Shown here: piece by piece, positions 49,793-58,573 of the stretch
Layout: each line of letters starts with the position of its first letter
How positions within the stretch are numbered: position 1 is the first letter of the stretch
Origin: Streptomyces sp. CB01201
GTDB lineage: Bacteria > Actinomycetota > Actinomycetes > Streptomycetales > Streptomycetaceae
Assembly (NCBI RefSeq): GCF_002803085.1
Contig: NZ_NNBJ01000004.1
Location: 379,571-443,570 of the forward strand
DNA length: 64,000 nt
Direction: 5' to 3'
Position numbers and translations under genes: made by a program
Notes under the pieces: generated by a model
Told to the model about the DNA's origin: nothing
Seen by the model: the letters and a program-made list of their open reading frames with translations, nothing else
Databases searched by the model: none

Positions 49793-49920
49793 GGCCGGCT
49801 CCCTTCCAGAGCGGTGCGGAACGTCTCGTACCGCTTGTACCCCAACTCCCGCTATGGGGCGATCTGTTCGTTTTGCCGTGCGATCCGATCCGGACAGGCC
49901 GCCCGCCGTCCCGAAGGCGC

Positions 49921-51111
49921 TCAGTCCTGGGCCAGCCACAGGTCGGGGCCGAACACCTCGTAGTGGATGTCGGCCGCCCTGACCCCCTTGGCGAGGAGCT
50001 GGGTGCGGATCGCGCGCATGAACGGGAGCGGCCCGCAGAGGTAGGCGCGGGTCCCGGGCGCGACCGGCAGCCGCGTCAGATCGACCAGGCCCGTGCGGTC
50101 CGCCGGATGGCCCGGCTCGGGGGTCTCGTACCAGAAGTGCGCTGCCGCGTCCGGGAGTTCGGACGTGAGGGCGGTATGGGCCCCGCGCAGCGCGTGCTCG
50201 GCGGGGGAGCGGTCGGCGTGCACCACGGTCACCGGGGCGCGGTGGCCGTCGGCCGCCAGCTGCTCCAGCATCGCCACCATCGGCGTACAGCCGATCCCGG
50301 CGGAGGCGAGCAGCAGCGGGGCCCCGTCCGCTTCGAGCACGAGATCGCCGTACGGTGCCGAGACGCGCAGCCGGTCGCCCTCGCGGACGTGGGTGTGCAG
50401 GTGGCCGGAAACCTCACCGTCCGGGTCGCCCTCGACGCGCTTGACCGTGATCGAGCGGAGCTCGCCCCCGGGTGCCGAGGTGAGGCTGTACTGGCGTATC
50501 TGGCGTGCGCCGTCGGGGAGTTCGACCTGGACGGAGACGTACTGGCCGGGCTTGAAGGCGGGGGCGGGGGACCCGTCGGCGGTGCGCAGCCGGAAGGTGG
50601 CGCAGTCGGCGGTCTCCTCGGTGCGGCCGGCCACCGTCCACTCGCGCCACACGTCCCCGGCGAGCACGTTCTGCTCCGCGTAGAGCCGGGCCTCGATGCC
50701 GGTCAGGGCGTTCGCCATCAGCCAGTACACCTCGTCCCAGGCCTCGGCGACCTCGGCGGTGGCCGCCTCCCCGAGCACCTCGGCGATCGCGGCGAAGAGG
50801 TGCCGGTGGACGAGTTCGTACTGGCCGGCGGTGACGCCGAGCGAGGCGTGCTTGTGGGCGATGCGGTTCAGCATCACGTCGGGGCGGTCCTCCGGGTGAT
50901 CCACCAGGTGGGTCGCGAACGCGGCTATGGAACCGGCGAGTGCCTGCTTCTGCAGTCCGGCCGCCTGGTTGCCCCGGTTGAACAGGTCGCGAAGCAGCTC
51001 GGGGCGGTCCGCGAAGAGGCGCTCGTAGAAGCGCTCGGTGATGGTTCCGATGGCCGCCCCGACGGCGGGCAGAGTGGCGCGGACGGTCGCGGTCGACTTT
51101 TCGGACAACAT
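49921..51111 (-). CDS. hmp: Flavohaemoprotein (nitric oxide dioxygenase)
   Basis: 396-aa protein that detoxifies NO to nitrate using O2 and NADH. The N-terminal globin domain (1-140) has the proximal His in NRIAHKHASLGV. The FAD domain contains RQYSLTSAPG and the NAD domain GIGCTPMVAML and YLCGPLPFM. ATG 51111 is supported by AGGAG 7 nt upstream; ATG 51135 is a weaker alternative. An NsrR-type box lies ~65-85 bp upstream and the nsrR gene follows on the same strand. Confidence 0.93.
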   Translation of the reverse strand: MLSEKSTATVRATLPAVGAAIGTITERFYERLFADRPELLRDLFNRGNQAAGLQKQALAGSIAAFATHLVDHPEDRPDVMLNRIAHKHASLGVTAGQYELVHRHLFAAIAEVLGEAATAEVAEAWDEVYWLMANALTGIEARLYAEQNVLAGDVWREWTVAGRTEETADCATFRLRTADGSPAPAFKPGQYVSVQVELPDGARQIRQYSLTSAPGGELRSITVKRVEGDPDGEVSGHLHTHVREGDRLRVSAPYGDLVLEADGAPLLLASAGIGCTPMVAMLEQLAADGHRAPVTVVHADRSPAEHALRGAHTALTSELPDAAAHFWYETPEPGHPADRTGLVDLTRLPVAPGTRAYLCGPLPFMRAIRTQLLAKGVRAADIHYEVFGPDLWLAQD

Positions 51112-51174
51112 CGAGGGGCTCCTCTTGGTCAACATCTCTGGTTCCGGGTGGGGCTCTGACAGATCGACGTAATC

Positions 51175-51197
51175 GGCATATGAAATGCGTATTTAAA
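51175..51197. promoter_or_regulatory. NsrR box upstream of hmp
   Basis: GGCATATGAAATGCGTATTTAAA contains the AT-rich, ATGCATTT-like inverted repeat expected for NsrR, about 64-86 bp before the hmp start. Confidence 0.65.
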
Positions 51198-51237
51198 GTT
51201 GTGGGGGACGAGGGGTGCCGCCCCGTCCGGGGTGCTG

Positions 51238-51681
51238 TCAGCGGCTGGTGATGCCGAGCAGCAGGGGGCCGGTCGGCGCGGTCACCAGATCGTCCACGGT
51301 GAGTTCGTCCAGGGATTCGTAGAACGCCTCCTGCGCGCGGTGCAGGGCCCGGCGCAACCGGCAGGCCGCGGCCAGCGGGCAGGGCGTCGCGCCCTCGCAC
51401 TCCACGACGTCACCCGGGCCTTCGAGTTCGCGCACCAGGCCGCCCACGGAGGCGAGATGGCCCGCCGCGGTGACCGCGAGCCCGCCGCCCCGGCCGCGTC
51501 GCGCCTCGATCAGGCCCAGGTGCTGGAGCCGTGCGACGACCTTCGCGGTGTGCGTGTACGGGATGCGCATCGAGTCCGCCACCTCGCGTGTGGTCGGCGG
51601 GGCCTGGCCGGCCGCGTTCTCGATGACCGCGAGACGCATCAGGACGCGCAGTGCCAGGTCGGTGAATCTGGTGAGCCGCAT
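51238..51681 (-). CDS. nsrR: Rrf2-family nitric oxide-sensing repressor NsrR
   Basis: 147-aa [4Fe-4S] regulator that is inactivated by NO. Asp8 in RFTDLAL and the cysteines Cys95, Cys101 and Cys107 (VVECEGATPCPLAAACRLR) are the cluster ligands in the same spacing as Streptomyces NsrR. The N-terminal winged helix includes TTREVADSMRIPYTHTAKVVARL. ATG 51681. A perfect 9-bp inverted repeat 16-40 bp upstream suggests autoregulation; hmp, its usual target, is the next gene downstream. Confidence 0.92.
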   Translation of the reverse strand: MRLTRFTDLALRVLMRLAVIENAAGQAPPTTREVADSMRIPYTHTAKVVARLQHLGLIEARRGRGGGLAVTAAGHLASVGGLVRELEGPGDVVECEGATPCPLAAACRLRRALHRAQEAFYESLDELTVDDLVTAPTGPLLLGITSR

Positions 51682-51696
51682 GCCGTGAATCGTAGA

Positions 51697-51721
51697 TAAC
51701 TTGCATCTTGGCTGCAAGTTA
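51697..51721. promoter_or_regulatory. NsrR box upstream of nsrR
   Basis: TAACTTGCA and TGCAAGTTA are a perfect 9-bp inverted repeat with a 7-bp centre, 16-40 bp before the nsrR start. It fits NsrR autoregulation and differs in sequence from the hmp site. Confidence 0.75.
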
Positions 51722-51853
51722 AAGGAGAACGGCTGCCCGGGCCGTCGATGTTCTAATCCCACTCATTTGAGTAATGGCGCCGGGACTCTCCGTGCTGGAA
51801 GTGTTCTCGGCGCAGTCAGCTTGAAGATCGTGAGAGCGCTCAGAAGGAGTCAC

Positions 51854-53251
51854 ATGTCGGTCGAGGCAGGTCCCGAGAACCGCACCCAGCAGAGTCTCGG
51901 CACAGCCGCCGCGCGGAACTTGGCGACCACCACCAAGTCCGCCCCCCAGATGCAGGAGATCACCTCCCGTTGGCTGCTGCGGATGCTGCCATGGGTGCAG
52001 GTGCAGGGCGGTACGTACCGGGTCAACCGACGCCTCAGCTATTCGGTGGGGGACGGCAGGATCACCTTCGTCCAGACCGGTGAGCGGGTCGCGGTCATCC
52101 CCGCCGAGCTGGGCGAGCTGCCCGCGCTGCGGGACTACGAGGACGAGGCGGCGCTGAGCGAGCTCGCCAACCGGTGCGAGCAGCGCGAGTACGCGGCGGG
52201 CGAGGTCATCGCCACCGCGGGCGATGTGGCCGACCGGGTGTACCTGCTCGCGCACGGCCGGGTCGAGAAGATCGGCACCGGCCAGTACGGCGACGAGACG
52301 GAGCTGGGCTTCCTCGCGGACGGGGCGCACTTCGGTGAGGACGCGCTCGTCTCCGGCGACGCCGTCTGGGAGTGCACCTACCGCGCCACCACCGGGTGCA
52401 CCGTGCTCGTCCTGAGCCGGGCCGACGTGCTCAACCTCGCGGAGCGCTCCGAGTCGCTGCACGATCACCTCGCCACGGTGTCGGGGCTGCCCGAGCAGCG
52501 CACCAACCACTACGGCGAAGCCGCGATCGACCTGTCCGCCGGCCACGTGGGCGAAGCGATCATCCCGCACACCTACGTCGACTACGAGGGCTCGCCCCGC
52601 GAGTACGAACTCTCCGTCGCGCAGACCGTCCTGAAGGTCCACAGCCGCGTCGCCGACCTCTACAACCAGCCGATGAACCAGACCGAGCAGCAGTTGCGGC
52701 TCACGGTCGAGGCGCTGCGCGAGCGCCAGGAGCACGAGCTCATCAACAACCGGGAGTTCGGCCTCCTGACCAACTGCGACTACGAGCAGCGCCTCCAGCC
52801 GCACGACGGCGTGCCCAGCCCCGACGACATGGACGAGCTGCTCTCGCGGCGGCGCGGCTCCAAGCTCTTCCTCGCGCACCCGCGCGCCATCGCCGCCTTC
52901 GGGCGCGAGTGCAACAAGCGCGGCCTGGTGCCGGAGTCGGTGGAGGTCGCGGGACACCACGTGCCCGCCTGGCGCGGGGTGCCGATCTTCCCGTGCAACA
53001 AGATCCCGGTCAGCGACGCGCGTACGACCTCGATCATCTGCATGCGTACCGGCGAGGCCGAGCAGGGCGTGATCGGACTCCAGCAGTCCGGCATCCCGGA
53101 CGAGATCGAGCCGAGCCTGTCGGTCCGCTTCATGGGCATCGACGAGCAGGCGATCATCTCGTACCTGGTCACGGCGTACTACTCGGCCGCGATCCTGGTG
53201 CCCGACGCGCTCGGTGTGCTGGAGAACGTCGAGGTCAGCCGCTGGCGGTGA
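51854..53251 (+). CDS. eshA: Family 2B encapsulin shell protein (EshA type)
   Basis: 465-aa protein of the EshA family, now known as a family 2B encapsulin that self-assembles into a protein nanocompartment. An N-terminal arm (to ~90) with [25 protein letters not shown] is followed by a cyclic-nucleotide-binding-like domain inserted at ~94-200 ([37 protein letters not shown]). The HK97-like shell part then resumes ([32 protein letters not shown]). ATG 51854 follows AAGGAGT. A polyprenyl synthase gene, a known family 2 cargo type, starts 76 bp downstream. Confidence 0.9.
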   Translation: MSVEAGPENRTQQSLGTAAARNLATTTKSAPQMQEITSRWLLRMLPWVQVQGGTYRVNRRLSYSVGDGRITFVQTGERVAVIPAELGELPALRDYEDEAALSELANRCEQREYAAGEVIATAGDVADRVYLLAHGRVEKIGTGQYGDETELGFLADGAHFGEDALVSGDAVWECTYRATTGCTVLVLSRADVLNLAERSESLHDHLATVSGLPEQRTNHYGEAAIDLSAGHVGEAIIPHTYVDYEGSPREYELSVAQTVLKVHSRVADLYNQPMNQTEQQLRLTVEALRERQEHELINNREFGLLTNCDYEQRLQPHDGVPSPDDMDELLSRRRGSKLFLAHPRAIAAFGRECNKRGLVPESVEVAGHHVPAWRGVPIFPCNKIPVSDARTTSIICMRTGEAEQGVIGLQQSGIPDEIEPSLSVRFMGIDEQAIISYLVTAYYSAAILVPDALGVLENVEVSRWR

Positions 53252-53327
53252 GCCTCCGGTCCGGGCGTGCCGACCCCGGTGCGCCCGGCTTCGCCGTCAA
53301 CTCCCAGGAAGGGCACCCTAGTTGGCC

Positions 53328-54359
53328 ATGCCGGAAGCCATGGAGGGCCGCGAGGCCGGCGATCTCCTGGAGCGGGCCCGTACCGTCGTCAACCCCCAAC
53401 TGCGCACCACCGTCGAGTCGTTGCCCGGCTCCATGCGGCGGGTGGCGATGTACCACTTCGGCTGGGAGCACGCGGACGGGACCCCGTCCGGCGGCCAGTC
53501 GGGCAAGGCGATACGCCCGGCCCTCGTCCTCGCCGCGGCCACGGCGTTCGGCGGCCGGCCGGAGGCGGCGGTACGGGCCGCCGCGGCCGTCGAGCTCGTC
53601 CACAACTTCACGCTGCTGCACGACGACGTCATCGACGAGGATGCCACCCGGCGGCACCGCCCGACCGCCTGGACGGTCTTCGGTACCCCGGACGCCATCA
53701 TCGTCGGGGACGCGCTGTTCGCCCTCGCGCTCCGGCTGATCGCCGACGACGGCCACCCGGCCTCCGGGGCGGCCTCGGCGCGCATCGCGGCCTGCGTCAT
53801 CGAACTCTGCGCGGGCCAGCAGGCCGACTGCGCCTTCGAGGGGCGCGGCCCGCAGGACGTCTCGCTCGACGAGTGCCTCGCCATGGCGATGGCCAAGACC
53901 GGCGCCCTGCTCGGCTGCGCGTGCGCGCTGGGCGCGCTGTACGCGGGCGCGGGCGACGAGGAGGTCGCGGCGATGGACGCGTTCGGCCGGGAGGCCGGGC
54001 TCGCCTTCCAGCTCATCGACGACCTCATCGGCATCTGGGGCGACCCCGGGCGCACGGGGAAGCCCGCGGGCGCGGATCTCGCCGCGCACAAGAAGTCGCT
54101 CCCGGTCGTCGCCGCCCTCAACTCGGGCACTCCGGCGGCGGCCGAGCTCGCCGAGCTGTACCGGGGCCCGATGGGGGCCGAAGCGGTCCGCAGGGCGGCG
54201 GACGCGGTGGATCGCGCGGGTGGCCGCGACTGGGCCCAGATGCACGCCGCCGACCGGATGGCCCGGGCCGTCGACCACCTCTCACGGGCGGTGCCCGACC
54301 TCACCGCCGCGGGCGAACTGCTCGCCCTGGCCGAGTTCGTGACCCGCCGCACCCGCTGA
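53328..54359 (+). CDS. Polyprenyl synthetase, probable encapsulin cargo
   Basis: 343-aa class I isoprenyl diphosphate synthase. The first Asp-rich motif is HDDVIDED (about 99-104) and the second IDDLIGIWGD (about 231), with KAIRPALVLAAA substrate-binding Lys/Arg at ~59. Its place after the encapsulin gene matches family 2 encapsulin operons in which a polyprenyl transferase is packaged. The usual disordered N-terminal targeting extension is absent, because TAG lies directly upstream of a TTG at 53322. TTG 53322 is better spaced from AGGAAGGG than ATG 53328, so the true start may be there. Confidence 0.85.
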   Translation: MPEAMEGREAGDLLERARTVVNPQLRTTVESLPGSMRRVAMYHFGWEHADGTPSGGQSGKAIRPALVLAAATAFGGRPEAAVRAAAAVELVHNFTLLHDDVIDEDATRRHRPTAWTVFGTPDAIIVGDALFALALRLIADDGHPASGAASARIAACVIELCAGQQADCAFEGRGPQDVSLDECLAMAMAKTGALLGCACALGALYAGAGDEEVAAMDAFGREAGLAFQLIDDLIGIWGDPGRTGKPAGADLAAHKKSLPVVAALNSGTPAAAELAELYRGPMGAEAVRRAADAVDRAGGRDWAQMHAADRMARAVDHLSRAVPDLTAAGELLALAEFVTRRTR

Positions 54360-54573
54360 TCCCGCGCAGCGGCCGGCCCGGGCCGAGCGTGGACCGCCCA
54401 TGCGGAGGGCGGCCCGCCGGGGCGAAGGCGGTCCGTCCGAGTGGAAGGCCCGGCCCGAGCGGAAGGCGGCCCGGGCCCGAGCCGAGCGTGGTCCGACCGA
54501 GCGGAAAGTGGCCCACTGAAGCCGATGGCAAGTGGCCCCACCCCTGGGCCATTGGGCTTGGTTTGATGAGCAC
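54360..54573. other. Degenerate tandem GC-rich repeats
   Basis: About 215 bp with repeated variants of GAGCGGAAGGCGGCCCGG and GCCGAGCGTGGTCCG between the polyprenyl synthase and MFS genes. No gene or clear terminator was found. Confidence 0.45.
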
Positions 54574-55797
54574 ATGACCTCCCGCCTCCTGCCGCCCGCA
54601 GGCCCCGCCCGCGGTCTCGCCGCGGCTCAGCTCGTCAACTCCCTCGGCGACGGCGCCTTCCTGGTCACCTCGGCGCTGTACTTCAGCCGGGTCGTCGGCC
54701 TCCCGGCCACCCGCATAGGCCTCGGCCTGACCCTCGCCTGGGCGGTCGGGGCGCTCGCCGGGGTGCCGCTCGGGCAGCTCGCCGACCGGCGCGGCCCGCG
54801 GGGCGTCGCCGTCCTGCTCGCCGCGGCCACGGGCGCCTCGGTCGCGTCCTTCCTGTTCGTCCGCGGCTTCCTCCCCTTCGTCCTTGCCGCGTGCTGCTAC
54901 GCGACCGCGCAGACCGGACTCTCCGCCGCCCGCCAGGCGCTCCTGTCCGCGCTCGTCGACCGCCGGGACCGCACCCAGGTCCTCGCGCACCTCCAGTCCA
55001 CGCTGAACGCCGGGCTCGCCGTCGGCGCCGCGGTCGGCGGGGTGGCCCTGCACTACGGCACCCGCACCGCCTATCTCGCCGTGTTCGCCCTGGACGCCCT
55101 GGCCTTCCTGTTCTGCGCGCTCGCCCTGCGCCGGCTGCCCCAGGTGCCGCCCACGCCCGTAGCGCCCGGCGGGGGACCGCGGTTCGCCGTGCTGCGCGAC
55201 CGCCCGTACGCCGTGATCACCCTCCTCAACACCCTGCTCCTGCTGCGGATGCCGCTGATCAGTCTCGCCGTCCCGCTGTGGACGGTCACCCGCACCGACG
55301 CCCCGGGCTGGCTGGTGTCCGCGCTGCTCGTGCTCAACACCGGTGCGGTGATGCTCTTCCAGGTGCGGACCGCCTCCGCCGTCCATGACCTCTCCAGCGC
55401 CCGGCGGACCGTCGCGCGCGGCGGAGTGCTGATGCTGGCCTCCTGCGCGGCGTTCGCGCTCAGCGCCGCCGGAGCGTCCCCCTGGGGCGCCGTGGCCGTG
55501 CTCCTGGTCGCGGGCGGGCTCCAGGTGGCGGGCGAGATGATGCAGTCCGCGGGCGCCTGGCAGATCGGCTTCGACCTCGCCCCGGCCGACCAACAGGGCC
55601 AGTACCAAGGCTTCTTCGGCATGGGTGTCCCGCTGGCCAGGATGCTCGGCCCGCTGCTGCTCACCGCGCTCGTCATCGACTGGGGCGTGCCCGGCTGGCT
55701 GCTGCTCGGCGCCCTGTTCCTCGGTGCCGGCCTCGCGCTGGGCCCGGCCGTGCGCTGGGCCGAGAGGTCCAATTCCGTCCTGGCGCCGGCGGGTTGA
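54574..55797 (+). CDS. MFS transporter
   Basis: 407-aa major facilitator with 12 predicted membrane spans and the conserved GQLADRRGPR loop between TM2 and TM3. A second half-motif is VDRRDRTQVLA. ATG 54574. It may be in the same transcription unit as the encapsulin pair, 214 bp away, but there is no overlap. Substrate unknown; a drug or metabolite efflux role is typical. Confidence 0.8.
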   Translation: MTSRLLPPAGPARGLAAAQLVNSLGDGAFLVTSALYFSRVVGLPATRIGLGLTLAWAVGALAGVPLGQLADRRGPRGVAVLLAAATGASVASFLFVRGFLPFVLAACCYATAQTGLSAARQALLSALVDRRDRTQVLAHLQSTLNAGLAVGAAVGGVALHYGTRTAYLAVFALDALAFLFCALALRRLPQVPPTPVAPGGGPRFAVLRDRPYAVITLLNTLLLLRMPLISLAVPLWTVTRTDAPGWLVSALLVLNTGAVMLFQVRTASAVHDLSSARRTVARGGVLMLASCAAFALSAAGASPWGAVAVLLVAGGLQVAGEMMQSAGAWQIGFDLAPADQQGQYQGFFGMGVPLARMLGPLLLTALVIDWGVPGWLLLGALFLGAGLALGPAVRWAERSNSVLAPAG

Positions 55798-56028
55798 TGC
55801 GGCCCCGTTGCCGAAGGGCTCGAACAGACGCCCTCAGCACGTACCCGGTGCCGGCGGGCGTGCCGGAATCCCGCCCACTTCCACCCAATTCACCCCTCGG
55901 AGCGACGAGTTGAACGAGCCCCGTTCACGCGACAACGGACGCTCGTGCGGAAGTGCGCAAGGAAGCGGTAACACTCATTTCGGTCACCCCCTGTGACGAG
56001 CGGCAGGTTACGCCGCTAATCTCCGCCC

Positions 56029-56475
56029 ATGACACCACAGTCATGGGCGGGTTGGTATCGAGACCGCCTAGGATCAGAAGCGCTGACGATCACCACCGAC
56101 GGGACGCAACTGCGGACCCGCATCAGGGGGGTCGACTTCGCCGGAGCCAGCTTCGACTCGCTCGGCCCGGTACCGGGGATACCGGCGGAGAGCGGCACGT
56201 TCGCGCTCGACGGCGGGAACCTCCGTGACTTCGTACTCGAATGGGACATGCCCGTTCCCATCGCCTCGGACGACGGCGCCGTCCAGGAAGCCACCCTCAG
56301 CTGCCTGCTCTCCCTGAAGCCGCCGGAGCCCGACCTCGGGGTCGCCCTGCACTTCGGGGGAGCGGTGTACGCCAGCGGGCGGGCCGAACTCGACTTCGGC
56401 TCGGTGCTCGCCGACATCCGGCGCCAACTCCCCTCCGGTTCAAGCCTCCAGCCGTCCGCCCTGGACGCCATATAG
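56029..56475 (+). CDS. DUF6304 family protein
   Basis: 148-aa soluble protein I place in DUF6304 from its opening (WAGWYRDR) and GVDFAGASFDSLGP segment; it is beta-rich with acidic patches. Function unknown. There is no ribosome-binding site before ATG 56029. A TAATCT hexamer at 56015 sits about where a -10 element would place the transcript start at the ATG, so it may be a leaderless message. Confidence 0.65.
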   Translation: MTPQSWAGWYRDRLGSEALTITTDGTQLRTRIRGVDFAGASFDSLGPVPGIPAESGTFALDGGNLRDFVLEWDMPVPIASDDGAVQEATLSCLLSLKPPEPDLGVALHFGGAVYASGRAELDFGSVLADIRRQLPSGSSLQPSALDAI

Positions 56476-56499
56476 CACCGTCCACTCGTCCTTCCTCCC

Positions 56500-56552
56500 G
56501 CGGCCGCCGCGCATCGGGGAGTCCGTCCGACTCCCCGGTGCACGGCGGCCGC
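56500..56552 (+). terminator. Terminator after the DUF6304 gene
   Basis: Two-part stem: 10 bp (GCGGCCGCCG) and, inside it, 9 bp (CGGGGAGTC), separated by a symmetric 5-nt internal loop, with a 5-nt terminal loop. Confidence 0.75.
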
Positions 56553-56615
56553 TCTGTTGTCACGGGATGTTCCATCCGGGCCTGGACCGAGGTGAGTTGG
56601 ACTCCATGCGCGCAC

Positions 56616-56639
56616 TTGCATTGTTCTACTACTATGCAA
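56616..56639. promoter_or_regulatory. Candidate GntR (YtrA-type) operator
   Basis: TTGCAT and ATGCAA arms separated by 12 bp, ending 14 bp before the start of the membrane-protein/GntR gene pair and just before its AAGGAGG. Position and symmetry fit autoregulation by the GntR-type protein encoded downstream. Confidence 0.55.
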
Positions 56640-56653
56640 ACAAGGAGGCTTCG

Positions 56654-57628
56654 ATGAACCGTGTCCGCTACCGCTTGGCGGCTCTCGCCGTGCTGCCGTT
56701 CCTGCTCGCTCTGGCCGTCGACCTGACGCTGTACGCACTTCTCCGGGACCGGCTGCCCGACCCGCTGGCCAGTCACTTCACCGCGAACGGCAGTTCCGAC
56801 GGCACCCAGAGCCGCGGCTCCACCGTGCTCTTCGCGTGCGTGCTGCACCTCGGGCTCGGCGCGCTGTGGGCCGTCCTGATGGCTGCCGGGCAGCACGGCG
56901 TGCGCCGGCTCCGGTGGCTGAACGCCGCCGGGTTCGCGACCGCCGGGTTCGTGGGCCACCTCCTGGCCGCCACGCTGCTCGCCAACGCGGACGCGACGGA
57001 CCCGGCGCGGGTACGGCTGCCGCTGTGGCAGCTCGCCGCCGGCGTGGGCGTGGCGGCGCTCGCGGCGGCGCTCGGCCGGCTGCTGCCCGTGCCCTCGCCG
57101 GTGCCGGCCGCCATGTCGCCCGCGGGCCCGCCCTCCGGCGGGGCCCCGCATCTCGACCTGGCCGAGGGCGAGTTGGCCGGGTGGATGCGGCGGGCGCCCT
57201 CGCGGGTGCTCCTCGGCTGCGGGGCGGTGCTGCTCGTCGCCGGAAGCGTGCTGCTGTACGTCGGTGGCTGGAGCAGTGCGGTCGGCGCGCTCTTCGGCGC
57301 CGTGGTGTGTCTCGCCTTCTCCTGCCCGTACGTCACCGTCGACCGGCGCGGCCTGACCGCGCGGCCCACCGTGCTGCCCTGGCCGCGGATCCGGATCCCG
57401 CTGTCCGACGTGACCCGGGCGGTCAGCCGCGACATCAAGGTCGCTGCGGAGTACGGGGGTTGGGGCTATCGGATGCGTCCGGGCAGGTCGGGTCTCATGC
57501 TGCGCTCCGGCGAGGCGATCGTCATACGGCGCACGGACGGACGGGAGTTCGCGGTGACGGTGGACGACGCAGGGACGGCCGCCGCCCTTCTGAACGCACT
57601 GGTCCTGCGCGAGAGGGCGAGTGGCTGA
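56654..57628 (+). CDS. DUF1648-like membrane protein
   Basis: 324-aa membrane protein with a DUF1648-like N-terminus (LPDPLASHFTANGSSDGTQS) and about six hydrophobic segments. The C-terminal ~100 residues form a PH-like soluble domain (VTVDRRGLTARPTVLPWPRI). ATG 56654 has AAGGAGG upstream. It shares its stop with the start of the GntR gene (TGATG), so the two make a regulator-target operon, a common YtrA-type arrangement. Confidence 0.78.
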   Translation: MNRVRYRLAALAVLPFLLALAVDLTLYALLRDRLPDPLASHFTANGSSDGTQSRGSTVLFACVLHLGLGALWAVLMAAGQHGVRRLRWLNAAGFATAGFVGHLLAATLLANADATDPARVRLPLWQLAAGVGVAALAAALGRLLPVPSPVPAAMSPAGPPSGGAPHLDLAEGELAGWMRRAPSRVLLGCGAVLLVAGSVLLYVGGWSSAVGALFGAVVCLAFSCPYVTVDRRGLTARPTVLPWPRIRIPLSDVTRAVSRDIKVAAEYGGWGYRMRPGRSGLMLRSGEAIVIRRTDGREFAVTVDDAGTAAALLNALVLRERASG

Positions 57629-57984
57629 TGCTCTTCCGTGTGGACCCCGCCTCGCCCCAGCCGCTCGGCGACCAGATCGCGGCCTCGGTGCGCGGGGCGA
57701 TCGCCGAGGGCACGGTGACCCCGGGCGAGCGCCTGCCCTCCGCCCGCTCGCTGGCCGACTCCCTCGGTGTCAACCTCCATACGGTGCTCAGGGGTTACCA
57801 GCGCCTGCGCGAGGAGGGCCTGATCGAGCTGCGCCGGGGCCGCGGCGCGGTCGTCGTGGACGACGCGGGCGCCCGGCGGCGGGCGGCATTGATGCAACAG
57901 GTGCGTGAACTGGTCCGGCAGGCAAGGGAGTTGGGGCTGACGGAGGAGGAGGTGGTGGGTCTGGTGCGGCGCGGCCTCGCCTGA
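57628..57984 (+). CDS. GntR family transcriptional regulator, YtrA type
   Basis: 118-aa short GntR regulator with a winged helix (PGERLPSARSLADSLGVNLHTVLRGYQRLREEGLIELRRG region) and a ~45-residue helical C-terminal tail (RELVRQARELGLTEEEVV) instead of a large ligand domain, typical of YtrA. ATG 57628 overlaps the stop of the membrane protein gene. It probably represses its own operon through the TTGCAT/ATGCAA palindrome upstream. Confidence 0.85.
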   Translation: MLFRVDPASPQPLGDQIAASVRGAIAEGTVTPGERLPSARSLADSLGVNLHTVLRGYQRLREEGLIELRRGRGAVVVDDAGARRRAALMQQVRELVRQARELGLTEEEVVGLVRRGLA

Positions 57985-58029
57985 GGAGCGCCCGCACCCC
58001 GCGCAGGTGCCCCGTGAGCGCGGGACGGT

Positions 58030-58440
58030 TCAGTACGTCTGGAGCTCCACCAGGTTCCCGGCCGGGTCCAGGACATGCGCGGCGCGCATTCCCGGACCCC
58101 ACTGCGGCAGATCGCGGGCGGGGGCGGCCACGGTGCCGCCCGCCTTCGCGCACAGCGAGACCGCGGCGTCGAGGGCGTCACGCGTGGCCACGTGGATCAC
58201 CAGGGACGCGCCTCCGCCCGGCACCCGGTCCTCGCCGAGGGCGGCGACCATCGCCGCGCGGGTGAACAGGGCGAGCGCGGTGCGGCCGTCGCTCGTGTCC
58301 CAACTGGCATAGCCGGAAGCGGCGTTGCCGCGGGCGAGGGTGCATCCGGTGAGGTCCGGCAGCACGGCCTCGTAGAAGCGGAACACCGGCTCGTAGGGAT
58401 CGACGAGAAGCCGGGGGTACGGGGGCTCCAGAGGGTCCAT
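58030..58440 (-). CDS. VOC family protein (glyoxalase/bleomycin-resistance fold)
   Basis: 136-aa protein with two beta-alpha-beta-beta-beta modules: FRFYEAVLPDLTGCTLA and SLVIHVATRDALDAAVSL, ending in AAHVLDPAGNLVELQTY, the standard VOC terminus. The family includes metal-dependent lyases, dioxygenases and antibiotic-binding proteins; the substrate is not evident. ATG 58440. Confidence 0.85.
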   Translation of the reverse strand: MDPLEPPYPRLLVDPYEPVFRFYEAVLPDLTGCTLARGNAASGYASWDTSDGRTALALFTRAAMVAALGEDRVPGGGASLVIHVATRDALDAAVSLCAKAGGTVAAPARDLPQWGPGMRAAHVLDPAGNLVELQTY

Positions 58441-58573
58441 GCCCTCGAACCTAACCCGGAGGACGGCCCTGTGCGGTGTGCCGGTGGTCACGCGCCCCGA
58501 CCGCGAGACCGTCCGCCCCGAAGCGTACGCATCCACGTCGCGCCGGGCCCGGCCCGCTTCCCGGAAGGCGGAC

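Noticed and set aside
51719..52960. 413-codon minus-strand frame over the encapsulin gene
   Set aside because: Shadow of the encapsulin reading frame; no ribosome-binding site or domain.
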